From Marinomonas spartinae (lineage in GTDB: Bacteria > Pseudomonadota > Gammaproteobacteria > Pseudomonadales > Marinomonadaceae), in assembly GCF_016461715.1 (NCBI RefSeq), contig NZ_JAEMUI010000011.1, positions 90,491 through 154,490 of the forward strand: DNA of 64,000 nucleotides, written 5' to 3'. Positions 18,912-27,474 of this stretch are shown one piece after another (positions within the stretch are counted from its first letter, which is position 1; the number at the start of each line of letters is the position of its first letter). Below the pieces are notes generated by a model that was not told the DNA's origin, did no database searches, and saw only the letters and a list, made by a program, of their open reading frames with translations. A program made the position numbers and the translations under genes.

Positions 18912-19979
18912 ATGCAAAACAACAACAGCGAGCTGGATAACGATTTTATCGACTTACTTAAATTACTCATTCGACAGCCAAGCGTTGTTGGTGCTGAGCA
19001 CTCGTTCTTTCGCGTATTACAACGAGAGCTGGAAGAACGGGGGGCCAAAGTCACTTGGTATGAGGGATTATTAGTGGCCCAAGGCAGTGACCCCATGAGT
19101 ACCATGTTCTCTGCGCATATTGATCGCCACGGTCTGGTATGCACCGGACCAAATGAATTTCAATACGCGGCCTTTGTTTCTGCCAATAAAACAGACTTGC
19201 TGAATAATTCTGTATCGGAAGAATTAATGACTAAGGTGACCGAGCGCTTCCACCATGAAGAAATCTACGCCTATGAACCTTGGTCAGGTGTTTACCGAGG
19301 CAAAGGCATCATAAATCACTCATACGTGTGTGAGTTTCGTAACAACCTGATTTTTGAAGTCGATGGCCTTGAAGGGGTAGTAGCCGGTACCCCTATTGCC
19401 TTTAAAGATCAACTCACCATAAAAGACCAACGCTTAGAAGGACAACTGGATAATGTCATCTCTGCCGCAGCACTGGTTCATTTATTTGCCCACGGCTTTA
19501 AAGGCACCGCCTTTTTTACCGCTCAAGAAGAAGCCGGCAAAAGTTGGCGTTATCTCCTAGAATGGTTTCGCCGCTTTGGTGGCTCAACTAACCGTTTATT
19601 TGTGGTTGATACCAGCCCTTTTCCAGATACCCAAGCGGCTAATGAACAGCTTTTGGTACTACGGGAAAAAGACGCAAACGCCTCATTTAACAAAGACAGC
19701 ACGCAAGCACTGGAAGCCCTTTGCCAACAGCACAATATAAGCTATCTCTACAAAAATCGTTATGTGGAAGCAGAAAATATTAAACGCGCCGCCTTAGGAC
19801 AACCACCTTCCTCACTCGGCAGTACCGAGTTAGGACGCATTATCTCAGCGTCAAACGGATTGGTGGATGGTACGACCATCCAGATACCCACGACTGGATA
19901 TCACACTATGCATGAATCTGCTTCGATTGATTCAGTAAACGCTTTTTTAAACACACTAAAAATACTCTCTAATATATAA
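18912..19979 (+). CDS. M20/M42-family-like zinc aminopeptidase
   Basis: A 355-residue cytoplasmic protein with the metal and catalytic pattern of the M42/M20 peptidase clan: SAHIDRHG (first His and Asp, near 70), GQLDNVIS (bridging Asp), TAQEEAG (Glu pair), VVDTSPFPD and the late GYHTMHE (His near 336). M42 members are broad aminopeptidases or deblocking enzymes needing two divalent metals. The segment between residues 90 and 150, with EEIYAYEPWSGVYRG, departs from typical members, so the substrate may differ. Monocistronic, preceded by a 250-bp AT-rich region shared with the divergent lipoprotein gene. A C-terminal hairpin follows the gene. Confidence 0.8.
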   Translation: MQNNNSELDNDFIDLLKLLIRQPSVVGAEHSFFRVLQRELEERGAKVTWYEGLLVAQGSDPMSTMFSAHIDRHGLVCTGPNEFQYAAFVSANKTDLLNNSVSEELMTKVTERFHHEEIYAYEPWSGVYRGKGIINHSYVCEFRNNLIFEVDGLEGVVAGTPIAFKDQLTIKDQRLEGQLDNVISAAALVHLFAHGFKGTAFFTAQEEAGKSWRYLLEWFRRFGGSTNRLFVVDTSPFPDTQAANEQLLVLREKDANASFNKDSTQALEALCQQHNISYLYKNRYVEAENIKRAALGQPPSSLGSTELGRIISASNGLVDGTTIQIPTTGYHTMHESASIDSVNAFLNTLKILSNI

Positions 19980-20003
19980 ATAGATTCCGTCCACACAATA
20001 ACG

Positions 20004-20029
20004 CCACCCCATTCATCGCTCTGGGGTGG
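20004..20029 (+). terminator. Hairpin after the peptidase gene
   Basis: CCACCCCA pairs perfectly with TGGGGTGG around a ten-base loop, 24 bp after the stop codon. It is followed by CTAAAAATAC rather than a T run, so termination may be weak. Confidence 0.5.
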
Positions 20030-20162
20030 TCTAAAAATACCTATTCTTTCCTACTTGCTTACACCCTATTTTGCCCCAAGTTTTTGTAATATCTTCTTTG
20101 TCCTTATATTGTCTTTTTTATGTTTATCAGCGTATTTTGTTAACAAAATAAAGAGAGTGTGT

Positions 20163-21221
20163 GTGAAAACTTTAGTGACGGGAGCCGCAGGCTTCATTGG
20201 ACATGGGTTAATTAAATCTCTTCTATTAAAAGGAGATGAGGTCATTGGTATTGATAACCTTAATGATTACTACGATCCAACACTAAAGCAAGCACGCTTA
20301 AAAGACATTAATGATTTTCAAACTGCCCAAAAACTGAAAAACCCTCTACGTTTTATTCGTATGGATATCGCAGATAAAGACAGTATGTCCACACTGTTTT
20401 CAAAAGAAAAATTCGATGTGGTCATCAATCTTGCTGCACAAGCGGGTGTCCGCTTCTCTATCGAGAACCCTCAAGCCTATATTGACTCTAATCTATTGGG
20501 GTTTGCTAATATCTTAGAGGGGTGTCGACATAACGAGGTTAAACACCTTGTTTATGCCTCCTCAAGTTCCGTTTATGGCATGAATATCAAACAACCTTTT
20601 AACACCAAGGACAGAGTGGACTACCCCATCAGTCTTTACGCAGCAACCAAAAAGTCCAATGAATTAATGGCCCACTCTTATAGCCACCTATATAATATTC
20701 CGACCACAGGACTGCGTTTTTTTACGGTCTATGGCCCTTGGGGGCGTCCTGATATGGCCGCCTACAAGTTCGTCAAGTCCATCTTGAACGGCACGCCTAT
20801 CGATGTCTACAACCACGGTGACATGCAACGTGACTTTACCTACATCGATGATATTGTTGATGGAATCGTTCGCGTGGTCGACACCATCCCGCAACCCACG
20901 GAAAACACAGGGACTAAGGCACAAGCTCCCTACAAATTGTTTAACATAGGGAATCACAATCCCATTACACTGCGGCGTTTTATCAGCGCAATAGAAAAGG
21001 CTTGTGGTAAAAAAGCGAAGGAAAATTTATTGCCCATGCAAGCTGGCGATGCCCCCATCACCTATGCCGATATTGATGAACTGACACAAGCCACAGGTTT
21101 TATGCCCAAAACGACTATTGAACAAGGCATGCAAACATTTGTGGATTGGTACCAAGCCTTTTATAATATTGGAAACACTAACAACGTGGGCGACACCTGG
21201 CGAGAATGCATCAACGTCTAA
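20163..21221 (+). CDS. UDP-glucuronate 4-epimerase
   Basis: A 352-residue NAD-dependent short-chain epimerase that interconverts UDP-glucuronate and UDP-galacturonate for surface polysaccharide. The NAD motif TGAAGFIG is at the N-terminus; NDYYDPTLKQARL, AAQAGVRFSIENP, SSSVYG, YAATKKSNELMAH (catalytic Tyr and Lys) and RFFTVYGPWGRPDMA are typical of the GlcA epimerase subgroup. I chose the GTG at 20163, with AAGAGAG five bases upstream; this matches the usual family start. The frame is open to 20055 and would add a hydrophobic 36-residue leader, which I regard as untranslated. The UDP-glucose dehydrogenase that supplies its substrate follows 50 bp downstream. Confidence 0.92.
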   Translation: MKTLVTGAAGFIGHGLIKSLLLKGDEVIGIDNLNDYYDPTLKQARLKDINDFQTAQKLKNPLRFIRMDIADKDSMSTLFSKEKFDVVINLAAQAGVRFSIENPQAYIDSNLLGFANILEGCRHNEVKHLVYASSSSVYGMNIKQPFNTKDRVDYPISLYAATKKSNELMAHSYSHLYNIPTTGLRFFTVYGPWGRPDMAAYKFVKSILNGTPIDVYNHGDMQRDFTYIDDIVDGIVRVVDTIPQPTENTGTKAQAPYKLFNIGNHNPITLRRFISAIEKACGKKAKENLLPMQAGDAPITYADIDELTQATGFMPKTTIEQGMQTFVDWYQAFYNIGNTNNVGDTWRECINV

Positions 21222-21271
21222 CACTGTACCCATCACCTATCAAACAGAATATTTAAACTAAGGGACATACC

Positions 21272-22453
21272 TTGAACACTAAAAAATACCATATTGCGGT
21301 CGCTGGTACAGGCTATGTTGGCCTGTCTATTTCCATGTTATTGGCTCAGCACAACAAAGTCATTGCTGTCGATATTGTTCCTAGTCGAGTGGAAATGCTG
21401 AATCAAGGTCAATCCCCTATCAGCGACACGGAAATCGAAGATTTTCTCACTACAAAAGCACTCGATTTCACCGCAACAATGGATAAAAACCTTGCTTACC
21501 GTGACGCGGATTTTGTCATCATCGCCACGCCAACAGACTATGATCCCGTCACCAACTATTTCAATACCAGCTCCGTTGAAAGTGTGATTGAAGACGTGTT
21601 AGCCATTAATAAAAACGCCACGATGATCATTAAATCGACCATCCCAGTAGGCTACATCAATAGTGTCAAAGAGAAATACAATATTGATAACATTTTGTTT
21701 TCTCCCGAATTTTTACGAGAAGGCCGTGCTCTTTACGATAACTTAAACCCATCACGTATTATTGTCGGTGAGCATTCTGAACGCGCTGAGCTCTTCGCCC
21801 GCTTGCTACAAGAAGGGGCCATTAAACAAGACATTCCGACCTTATTTACGGATTCAACTGAAGCCGAAGCCGTGAAGCTTTTTTCCAACACTTATCTGGC
21901 CATGCGCGTAGCTTACTTCAACGAGTTGGACTCCTACTGTGAATCATTTGGCCTCAATAGCAAACAAGTAATAGAAGGCGTCGGACTAGACCCACGCATT
22001 GGTAGCCATTACAACAACCCATCCTTTGGCTACGGTGGTTACTGTCTGCCAAAAGATACCAAACAACTGTTGGCAAACTACAACGATGTACCAAACAACT
22101 TGATTCGTGCCATTGTCGACTCCAACACAACGCGCAAGGATTTCATCGCCGAATCGATTCTTAAACGTAATCCTGATGTGGTAGGTATCTATCGTCTGGT
22201 GATGAAAACAGGTTCCGATAACTTCCGAGCTTCCGCGATTCAAGGGGTTATGAAGCGCCTAAAAGCCAAAGGCATCGAAGTCATCTTATATGAGCCTGAA
22301 CTAGAAGAAGACACCTTCTTTAAATCAGAAGTCTGCCGCGACTTTGAGGACTTCAAAGCCCGTTCCAATGTCATTATGGCAAATCGCATGACAGAAGACC
22401 TCCGAGATGTAGTCGATAAAGTCTATACACGTGATTTGTTTGGTACGGATTAA
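21272..22453 (+). CDS. ugd: UDP-glucose 6-dehydrogenase
   Basis: A 393-residue NAD-dependent four-electron dehydrogenase making UDP-glucuronate from UDP-glucose. GTGYVGLS is the N-terminal nucleotide-binding motif; KSTIPVGY and [16 protein letters not shown] are family hallmarks; [11 protein letters not shown] holds catalytic Cys258. Length fits the short bacterial Ugd class. It starts at TTG 21272, with TAAGGGA seven bases upstream and no nearby ATG. Together with the epimerase gene it forms a two-gene unit giving UDP-GlcA and UDP-GalA. No glycosyltransferase is adjacent, so the sugars feed polymer genes elsewhere. Closed by a strong terminator. Confidence 0.95.
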   Translation: MNTKKYHIAVAGTGYVGLSISMLLAQHNKVIAVDIVPSRVEMLNQGQSPISDTEIEDFLTTKALDFTATMDKNLAYRDADFVIIATPTDYDPVTNYFNTSSVESVIEDVLAINKNATMIIKSTIPVGYINSVKEKYNIDNILFSPEFLREGRALYDNLNPSRIIVGEHSERAELFARLLQEGAIKQDIPTLFTDSTEAEAVKLFSNTYLAMRVAYFNELDSYCESFGLNSKQVIEGVGLDPRIGSHYNNPSFGYGGYCLPKDTKQLLANYNDVPNNLIRAIVDSNTTRKDFIAESILKRNPDVVGIYRLVMKTGSDNFRASAIQGVMKRLKAKGIEVILYEPELEEDTFFKSEVCRDFEDFKARSNVIMANRMTEDLRDVVDKVYTRDLFGTD

Positions 22454-22467
22454 AAATTAAAATACCC

Positions 22468-22506
22468 ATAAAACCCCCAATAAATTCTATTTATTGGGGG
22501 TTTTAT
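22468..22506 (+). terminator. Strong rho-independent terminator after ugd
   Basis: A perfect 17-bp stem (22468-22484 with 22490-22506, loop TTCTA) has five C-G pairs in the middle and a TTTTATATTTT tail. It lies 14 bp after the ugd stop. Confidence 0.92.
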
Positions 22507-22605
22507 ATTTTCGGGTAAGCTAAATTAATCCGAATTGATCGCGCTTGTCGTGGAGACGAAAAAAGGTTATTACTCTGAGACCTACCCTAAAGTGGAATAC
22601 AGCTT

Positions 22606-23193
22606 ATGAACATCGGTATCTACCTTTACGACAAAGCAGAAGTGCTCGATTTTTCAGGTCCGTTTGAAGTATTCTCAACAGCGTCACGTGTTTGCCCAAA
22701 CGATGAACCATTTAATGCTTTTTTAATTGGTGAATCTGGCGAAATGGTCGTCGCCAGAGCGGGTTATAAGGTGATTCCACACTATGGCTTTCATAATCAT
22801 CCAGCAATTGATGTTCTCATCGTTGTCGGTGGCGATCATACCCAAGAGATCCATAAACCTAGAGTCACTAACTGGATTTATCAACAAGCGCACAAGGCTG
22901 ATTTCATTGCCTCAGTCTGCACAGGTGCATTTTTACTCGCCAAAGCCCACGTGATAACAACGCAAAAAGTGACAACACACTGGGAAGACATCGCCGATTT
23001 AAAAGCGCAGTTTCCCAAATTGAATGTGATTGAAGGGGTTCGCTGGGTAGAAGAAGACCATATCATTACCTCGGCAGGGATTTCGGCAGGCATAGACATG
23101 AGTTTACACTTAGTCAGTCAGTTTCATAGCCTTGAGCTCGCCGAAAAAACCGCGCGTCAAATGGATTTTGATTGGACAAAAAACGGTTTTTAA
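22606..23193 (+). CDS. DJ-1/PfpI family protein, isonitrile-hydratase-like
   Basis: A 195-residue single-domain class I glutamine-amidotransferase-like protein. YDKAEVLDFSGPFEVF and VVGGDH are early motifs; ASVCTGAFLLAKA is the nucleophile elbow with Cys105; TTHWEDI and ITSAGISAGIDMSLHL follow. This pattern is that of InhA isonitrile hydratase and the sensor domains of GlxA-type AraC regulators, but there is no HTH domain. Probably a cytoplasmic hydratase, glyoxalase or stress protein; the substrate cannot be told. Its 3' end overlaps the convergent ABM-domain gene by four bases. Confidence 0.85.
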   Translation: MNIGIYLYDKAEVLDFSGPFEVFSTASRVCPNDEPFNAFLIGESGEMVVARAGYKVIPHYGFHNHPAIDVLIVVGGDHTQEIHKPRVTNWIYQQAHKADFIASVCTGAFLLAKAHVITTQKVTTHWEDIADLKAQFPKLNVIEGVRWVEEDHIITSAGISAGIDMSLHLVSQFHSLELAEKTARQMDFDWTKNGF

Positions 23194-23468
23194 CCACCCG
23201 TAACGGTATAAAATCTTTCTACATTTTTGGTCACTTCCCCCCAACGGGAAGCCTTGACACGCGTTTGATGTTCATCGAACGCCGCTCTGTCAGTGAATTC
23301 CTCGTACACATCAAAACGCGGTGAGTTTTCAGACGCTCTTGTCACGGTAAAAGTAATGCAACCCGCCTCTTGCTTCGTTAGAGCAATATGATTTTGTAGT
23401 TCAGCCAGTACCAAGTCTAAATCGTCATTGGGTGCTTCTATATGTCCACTTAGTATGATTTTTGCCAT
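23190..23468 (-). CDS. ABM-domain monooxygenase-like protein
   Basis: A 92-residue protein of the antibiotic-biosynthesis-monooxygenase/YgiN ferredoxin-like fold: ILSGHIEAP, TKQEAGCITFTV, DVYEEFTDRAAFDEHQ and a C-terminal beta strand are typical. Relatives act as quinol monooxygenases or small oxidative-stress proteins. Third gene of a leftward unit after the exporter and the acetyltransferase (13 bp from the latter). GGGAG sits upstream of the ATG. Confidence 0.85.
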   Translation of the reverse strand: MAKIILSGHIEAPNDDLDLVLAELQNHIALTKQEAGCITFTVTRASENSPRFDVYEEFTDRAAFDEHQTRVKASRWGEVTKNVERFYTVTGG

Positions 23469-23481
23469 AGTGCAAAGCTCC

Positions 23482-23994
23482 CTATTTATCTAGCAATGAA
23501 GCAAGATAACATGCCATATAAGTAACAGAAAAAGGCAGGTGATCGAACTGTTTAGTTTCGCCTTTTACAAAGCCAAACTGTTCATACCAATCTTGTAACT
23601 CTGAGTGTTTGCCAATCACGCCAATGCTGATCAATTCAAGCTCATCAGCTCTCGCCTGCTCGATAATGCGCTCGACAAGTTGCGCCCCGATGCCTTTGTG
23701 TTGCCACTCAGGTAACACTGACAATCGGTTCAAGTAGGCTTTACGAACGCGATTGGTCTGAGTGGGAATGTCATACGCCACACAAGCAACTGGCTGTTGA
23801 TTGTCAATGCAGACAAAATAGCGCTCACCTCGTTTAAAATCCTGCTCGACCCAACTGCCCTCGCAAAAAGAGGGATGCTTTGGGCAATTGTCTTGGTTTA
23901 TTGCAAAACGTTTAGCAACAGGTCGATTCGCCTCACGAATGATATAGGCGATCACGTCGGCTTGATCTTCGAATACTTCCTTTATCTGTCTCAT
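23482..23994 (-). CDS. GNAT family N-acetyltransferase
   Basis: A 170-residue acetyl-CoA-dependent acetyltransferase. Motif A is LSVLPEWQHKGIGAQLVERI, with the QHKGIG pyrophosphate-binding loop; motif B follows at WYEQFGFVKGE. Acceptor unknown (amino acid, small amine or protein). Its ATG overlaps the stop of the DMT transporter by four bases, so the two are co-translated. A resistance or metabolite-export role together with the transporter is possible. Confidence 0.88.
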   Translation of the reverse strand: MRQIKEVFEDQADVIAYIIREANRPVAKRFAINQDNCPKHPSFCEGSWVEQDFKRGERYFVCIDNQQPVACVAYDIPTQTNRVRKAYLNRLSVLPEWQHKGIGAQLVERIIEQARADELELISIGVIGKHSELQDWYEQFGFVKGETKQFDHLPFSVTYMACYLASLLDK

Positions 23995-24932
23995 AACTTC
24001 TTCTCCCTCATACTTTTCTTAGAGACGCTCAACGGCAACCTCCAATGAAACTTTACAGCACTGACAGCAATCAAAATCATAATGACCCCCAGTATTTGCA
24101 TTACACTGATATGTGTCGAAAACGCAAAATGGTCGACAAACAATGCCGTAATCGGATAAATAAACGACAGCAAAGCAATCAGGCTAGTCGGCAATTTTTG
24201 AAAGCTGTCGTACATGATGATGTACATAAACCCTGTTAGTATCGCCCCAAGAATCAATAAATCTAACCATTGACTAGTTTGCGTTGGTAAGTTGTCGAAG
24301 TCAGCAAAAGGCAAGAGCATGAGAATACCAACGATCACCTGTACCAATGCCACAAAAGTGGAAGGCACTTGACTGACTTTTTTTGTAATGAGTGTCGTCG
24401 CGGTATAAAGTAATGCAGCACCCAAGGCGAGTAATAAACCGAATAACGCAGAAGAATCGGTTCGATTTAAGTCACCGATAAAAAGCTCATGTATCTCATG
24501 AGGATTAAGTTCTACGATTAACACCAAGCCGACAAATGCTAAGGCTAGCCAAACAAGTAGGGAGATTGGCGGCTTCTCTCGGGTGATTAATGTGCCCGCT
24601 AACACCAAAAACAAAGGTTGCATATGGTAGGCAACGGTCGCAATAGAAAACGGAATATAATTGAACGAAGCAAATAGCAATACCCAGTTTCCTACTAAGG
24701 TAATACCGCCTAACACAATCAATAACAGTACCCTGGGCTGGAAAAACTCGGCACGAATCAAGCCTGAAAAATAGGCATATCCGCCTAAAACCATTGCACC
24801 AATCACACAACGAAAAAACACCACATTCCAAAATACCTGACCCGAACTAATCACAAAATAACCAATGGTGCCAGACAGTATCATGGCAAAAGTCAGCTCT
24901 AAACTGCTTATCGTATGATTTGAATGTTTCAT
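23991..24932 (-). CDS. EamA/DMT-superfamily exporter
   Basis: A 313-residue inner-membrane protein with about ten hydrophobic segments and two EamA repeats (for example GTIGYFVISSGQVFWNVVFF and FIYPITALFVDH). Members export amino acids or other small metabolites. I chose the ATG at 24932, with GAGG six bases upstream, over the longer start at 24977. First gene of the exporter-GNAT-ABM unit and divergent from an Lrp-type regulator 157 bp away, the usual arrangement for an amino-acid exporter controlled by its neighbour. Substrate unknown. Confidence 0.9.
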   Translation of the reverse strand: MKHSNHTISSLELTFAMILSGTIGYFVISSGQVFWNVVFFRCVIGAMVLGGYAYFSGLIRAEFFQPRVLLLIVLGGITLVGNWVLLFASFNYIPFSIATVAYHMQPLFLVLAGTLITREKPPISLLVWLALAFVGLVLIVELNPHEIHELFIGDLNRTDSSALFGLLLALGAALLYTATTLITKKVSQVPSTFVALVQVIVGILMLLPFADFDNLPTQTSQWLDLLILGAILTGFMYIIMYDSFQKLPTSLIALLSFIYPITALFVDHFAFSTHISVMQILGVIMILIAVSAVKFHWRLPLSVSKKSMREKKL

Positions 24933-25089
24933 AATAGACCTCGGTTCTTGCCCCTCACGGTAGAACACTGAATGCATTCTCTTTTTAAGGGAACTGGTTT
25001 ATGGTGAATAGAATAAAATGAAGGAAGCCACCTTGGCAGACTTATAAAAAGACAAATCAACAACATAGCCATACTTATTAGAGGGAAAA

Positions 25090-25551
25090 ATGCGAAATAA
25101 CCTTAAAAAAGAAAAAACCATCTTGGATGGTATTGATAGCAAGCTGATTGAACAACTTTATACGAATGCGAGAACCCCTGTTACAGAACTTGCACGGGCA
25201 GTGGGTATGACTGCGCCAAGTGTCAACGAACGATTAAAACGACTGGAAGAAAGTGGTGTCATCTCTGGCTATCGAGTGGAAGTGAACCCTGTGGTTTTAG
25301 GCTATAGCTTAATGGCAATTGTACGAATGCGCCAACTTCCGGGCAAACTCAAAGCTCTAGAAGCTCTGATCCAATCGATTCCTGAATTTGTTGAATGCGA
25401 CAAGGTGACTGGGGATGATTGTTATATCGCTCGTCTGTATTTAAAAGACATTAGTCAATTAGATCCCATTCTTGACCAAGTCTCTGAGTTAGCCGATACC
25501 AATACAGCCATTGTGAAATCGACACCAGTCAAACGACGACTACTCATTTAA
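25090..25551 (+). CDS. Lrp/AsnC family transcriptional regulator
   Basis: A 153-residue regulator. The N-terminal HTH is VTELARAVGMTAPSVNERLKRLEESGVI, followed by the RAM ligand-binding domain with VRMRQLPGK, VTGDDCYIARLYLKD. It starts after GAGGGAAAA. Divergent from the DMT exporter operon, which it probably controls in response to an amino acid; both the ligand and this link are inference. Confidence 0.92.
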   Translation: MRNNLKKEKTILDGIDSKLIEQLYTNARTPVTELARAVGMTAPSVNERLKRLEESGVISGYRVEVNPVVLGYSLMAIVRMRQLPGKLKALEALIQSIPEFVECDKVTGDDCYIARLYLKDISQLDPILDQVSELADTNTAIVKSTPVKRRLLI

Positions 25552-25738
25552 CGACCTCTATTAATATGGCCAATAACGAGATGGTGAGCGTTTTGTTTTT
25601 CGTCCATCCGTTTTGTACATTGGCGATAGCAAATCATCATCTCAACTTGGCGAGCAAAGTGTATCGTTTGGCGAGAAGTCAGCAATCAGACTTGCTTCCT
25701 TATCGTAGACTGGCATTTTCCATGATGAGGACAAGACC

Positions 25739-26125
25739 ATGCAACTAACCAAACGACTAGAGCAAATATTTACGGACGTTTTAACTTCCACCACAATCGA
25801 TAAGGCTCAGCTTGCTGAGTATTTCACCTTAGACTATCAACAATGGGTTGATAATAAGACGCTAAACTTCAGCGACTTTGTCACACATATTCAGTCATTA
25901 AAAGCGCATTTACATCATTGTGAGGTGAGTTTCGACCAGATGATTAGTGAAGGCAATAAAGTCCATTCTAGCCATACGGTCACCGCTCAGACCAAAGCTG
26001 GAGAAAATATTAAGATAAAAGTAGTTGGCCTATTTATCTTTGCTGAGAATAAATTGCAACGCACGGAAGAACTGACCTGTCTATTATCAGGACCAAACCA
26101 TGAGAAAAACATAGGTTCTCGATAA
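25739..26125 (+). CDS. NTF2-like (SnoaL-type) small protein
   Basis: A 128-residue protein with the cone-shaped NTF2/SnoaL pattern: an N-terminal helix, YFTLDYQQWVDNKTLNFSDFVTHIQSLK, then beta strands (HTVTAQTKAGENIKIKVVGLFIFAENKLQRTEEL). Function unknown; relatives are small-ligand binding proteins or isomerases. Converges with the AraC-family gene, with 12 bp between stops. The preceding 187 bp (25552-25738) hold only a doubtful 60-codon frame. Confidence 0.7.
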   Translation: MQLTKRLEQIFTDVLTSTTIDKAQLAEYFTLDYQQWVDNKTLNFSDFVTHIQSLKAHLHHCEVSFDQMISEGNKVHSSHTVTAQTKAGENIKIKVVGLFIFAENKLQRTEELTCLLSGPNHEKNIGSR

Positions 26126-26137
26126 GACAACCAGGCT

Positions 26138-26860
26138 TTAACAAGGCTTCATTGATTTTTGATAGTCTAGAAATGCCCTAGAAAAAGCCGATAAGCTTTT
26201 ATAACCCAGATCAAAAGCGATGTTAGTAACGCTTTCGCCCTGTTCATACGCTTGTTGTGCTTTTTGCATGACAAGCTGATAGCGAAACGCTTGGTAAGTA
26301 GTATTCAACTGCTCGGCAAACAGTCGATTAAGTGTGCGTTCTGATGCTCCACTTTGCTGACTCACCGACGCTAATGATGTCTTGATGCTCACACTATGAG
26401 AGAGGGATTCGATAACATTCAATAGTCGCAGATCCACACAGCCAGACGATAGGCGATACCCTTGCAACGGGGTAAAACGGGCAAGCTGGTCCAGTAAAAT
26501 AGCATCATAGTGTTGCCATAATGCTTGCGTTAGATGTGGTTGATTGTGCCGCAAGTACGCCATCAATTGAGTCCATAATGTATGACTTGCCAATAAACCA
26601 ATCGATTGGATAGGAGGAGTAGCAACGTCCTGGCCTGAAAAAATCAAACTAAGACAACTGTTTTTGAGTGCAATAAACTCATGGGAGACATAAGCAGGAA
26701 TATACACTAGTTGCCCAGTTAACAGTAAAAATCCGCCGTCTTCTGTGGAAATTATCCCTGAACCTTCATGCACGTAGACCCACTGGTACACACTGTGTTC
26801 ATGAGATTGCGTTGTTTGCCGTGACTCATAGTACTGGATAACGTGATTAAGCATCTTCAT
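26138..26860 (-). CDS. AraC family transcriptional regulator
   Basis: About 240 residues from the ATG at 26860. An N-terminal cupin-like sensor domain has HEHSVYQWVYVHEGSGII and LVYIPAYVSHEF; the C-terminal double HTH contains LASVSQQSGASERTLNRLF and VTNIAFDLGYKSLSAFSRAFLDY. The frame remains open to 27091, but the extra 77 residues do not resemble the family and would overlap the divergent GntR gene and its operator, so I prefer 26860, although its ribosome site (CGGAA) is weak. Target unknown; it could regulate the NTF2-like gene or the GntR operon. Confidence 0.85.
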   Translation of the reverse strand: MKMLNHVIQYYESRQTTQSHEHSVYQWVYVHEGSGIISTEDGGFLLLTGQLVYIPAYVSHEFIALKNSCLSLIFSGQDVATPPIQSIGLLASHTLWTQLMAYLRHNQPHLTQALWQHYDAILLDQLARFTPLQGYRLSSGCVDLRLLNVIESLSHSVSIKTSLASVSQQSGASERTLNRLFAEQLNTTYQAFRYQLVMQKAQQAYEQGESVTNIAFDLGYKSLSAFSRAFLDYQKSMKPC

Positions 26861-26963
26861 GATGATTCCGCACTGTTCTAAACCGTTAGTATGACAATAG
26901 GCCTTAAGGAGTGGCAAGCCAATAAGAACCACTCGAATATTAGTATTGCCAAATGCTAACATG

Positions 26964-26985
26964 GTGTTATAGTTATATATAACAC
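26964..26985. promoter_or_regulatory. Palindromic operator for the adjacent GntR regulator
   Basis: GTGTTATA and TATAACAC form a perfect 8-6-8 inverted repeat 64 bp before the GntR ATG, between divergent regulators. YtrA-subfamily regulators bind GT-rich/AC-rich palindromes of this type in their own promoters. Confidence 0.6.
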
Positions 26986-27049
26986 TATATTTAACTGGTT
27001 TATTAAAACGCGACTTACCCATCGCGAAACCAAACAGAAGAGAGCCCCT

Positions 27050-27466
27050 ATGCAAGAGCAATGGAACGACGAACAACCCATTTATCGCCAAGTGCGTGAT
27101 CGCATGGTGAGCTTGATACTTGCAGGAGAGTTACGTGAAGGCGAAGCACTACCCTCTGTTCGGGCGGTTTCCACCAGCTATCAAATCAACCACTTAACGG
27201 TATCAAAAGCCTATCAGTCACTGGTTGAAGAAAAGCTCGTCGAAAAACGACGCGGTATGGGTATGTTTATTCTTGGTGGCGCCCGTGCGCGAATTTTACA
27301 CGCAGAAAGAGCACTCTTCTTTCAGTCAGAAATCCCCAAATTAAAACAACGCTTAACTCTATTAGATATTAGCACCAACGAACTAATTGAGCAGTTATCA
27401 CTGGAAACACCTCCCTTAAACGACATCACGGTAGATCAACTTCGTCTACAAAAAGACAGCGAATAG
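27050..27466 (+). CDS. GntR family regulator, YtrA subfamily
   Basis: A 138-residue repressor. The winged HTH spans about 10-78 (PIYRQVRDRMVSLILAG, LPSVRAVSTSYQINHLTVSKAYQSL, KRRGMGMFI), followed by only about 50 helical residues and no large effector domain, as in YtrA. YtrA-type genes sit at the head of ABC operons and respond to cell-envelope antibiotics in several bacteria. Here it is followed two bases later by an ABC ATPase and a permease, the classic layout. A palindromic operator lies upstream. Confidence 0.92.
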   Translation: MQEQWNDEQPIYRQVRDRMVSLILAGELREGEALPSVRAVSTSYQINHLTVSKAYQSLVEEKLVEKRRGMGMFILGGARARILHAERALFFQSEIPKLKQRLTLLDISTNELIEQLSLETPPLNDITVDQLRLQKDSE

Positions 27467-27474
27467 GTATGATT

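Noticed and set aside
20055..20162. Membrane-anchored N-terminal extension of the epimerase
   Set aside because: A GTG with a good ribosome site starts the family sequence exactly; the hydrophobic leader is probably untranslated.
25566..25748. A 60-codon plus-strand frame after the Lrp gene
   Set aside because: No conserved features, and it overlaps the better supported NTF2-like start.
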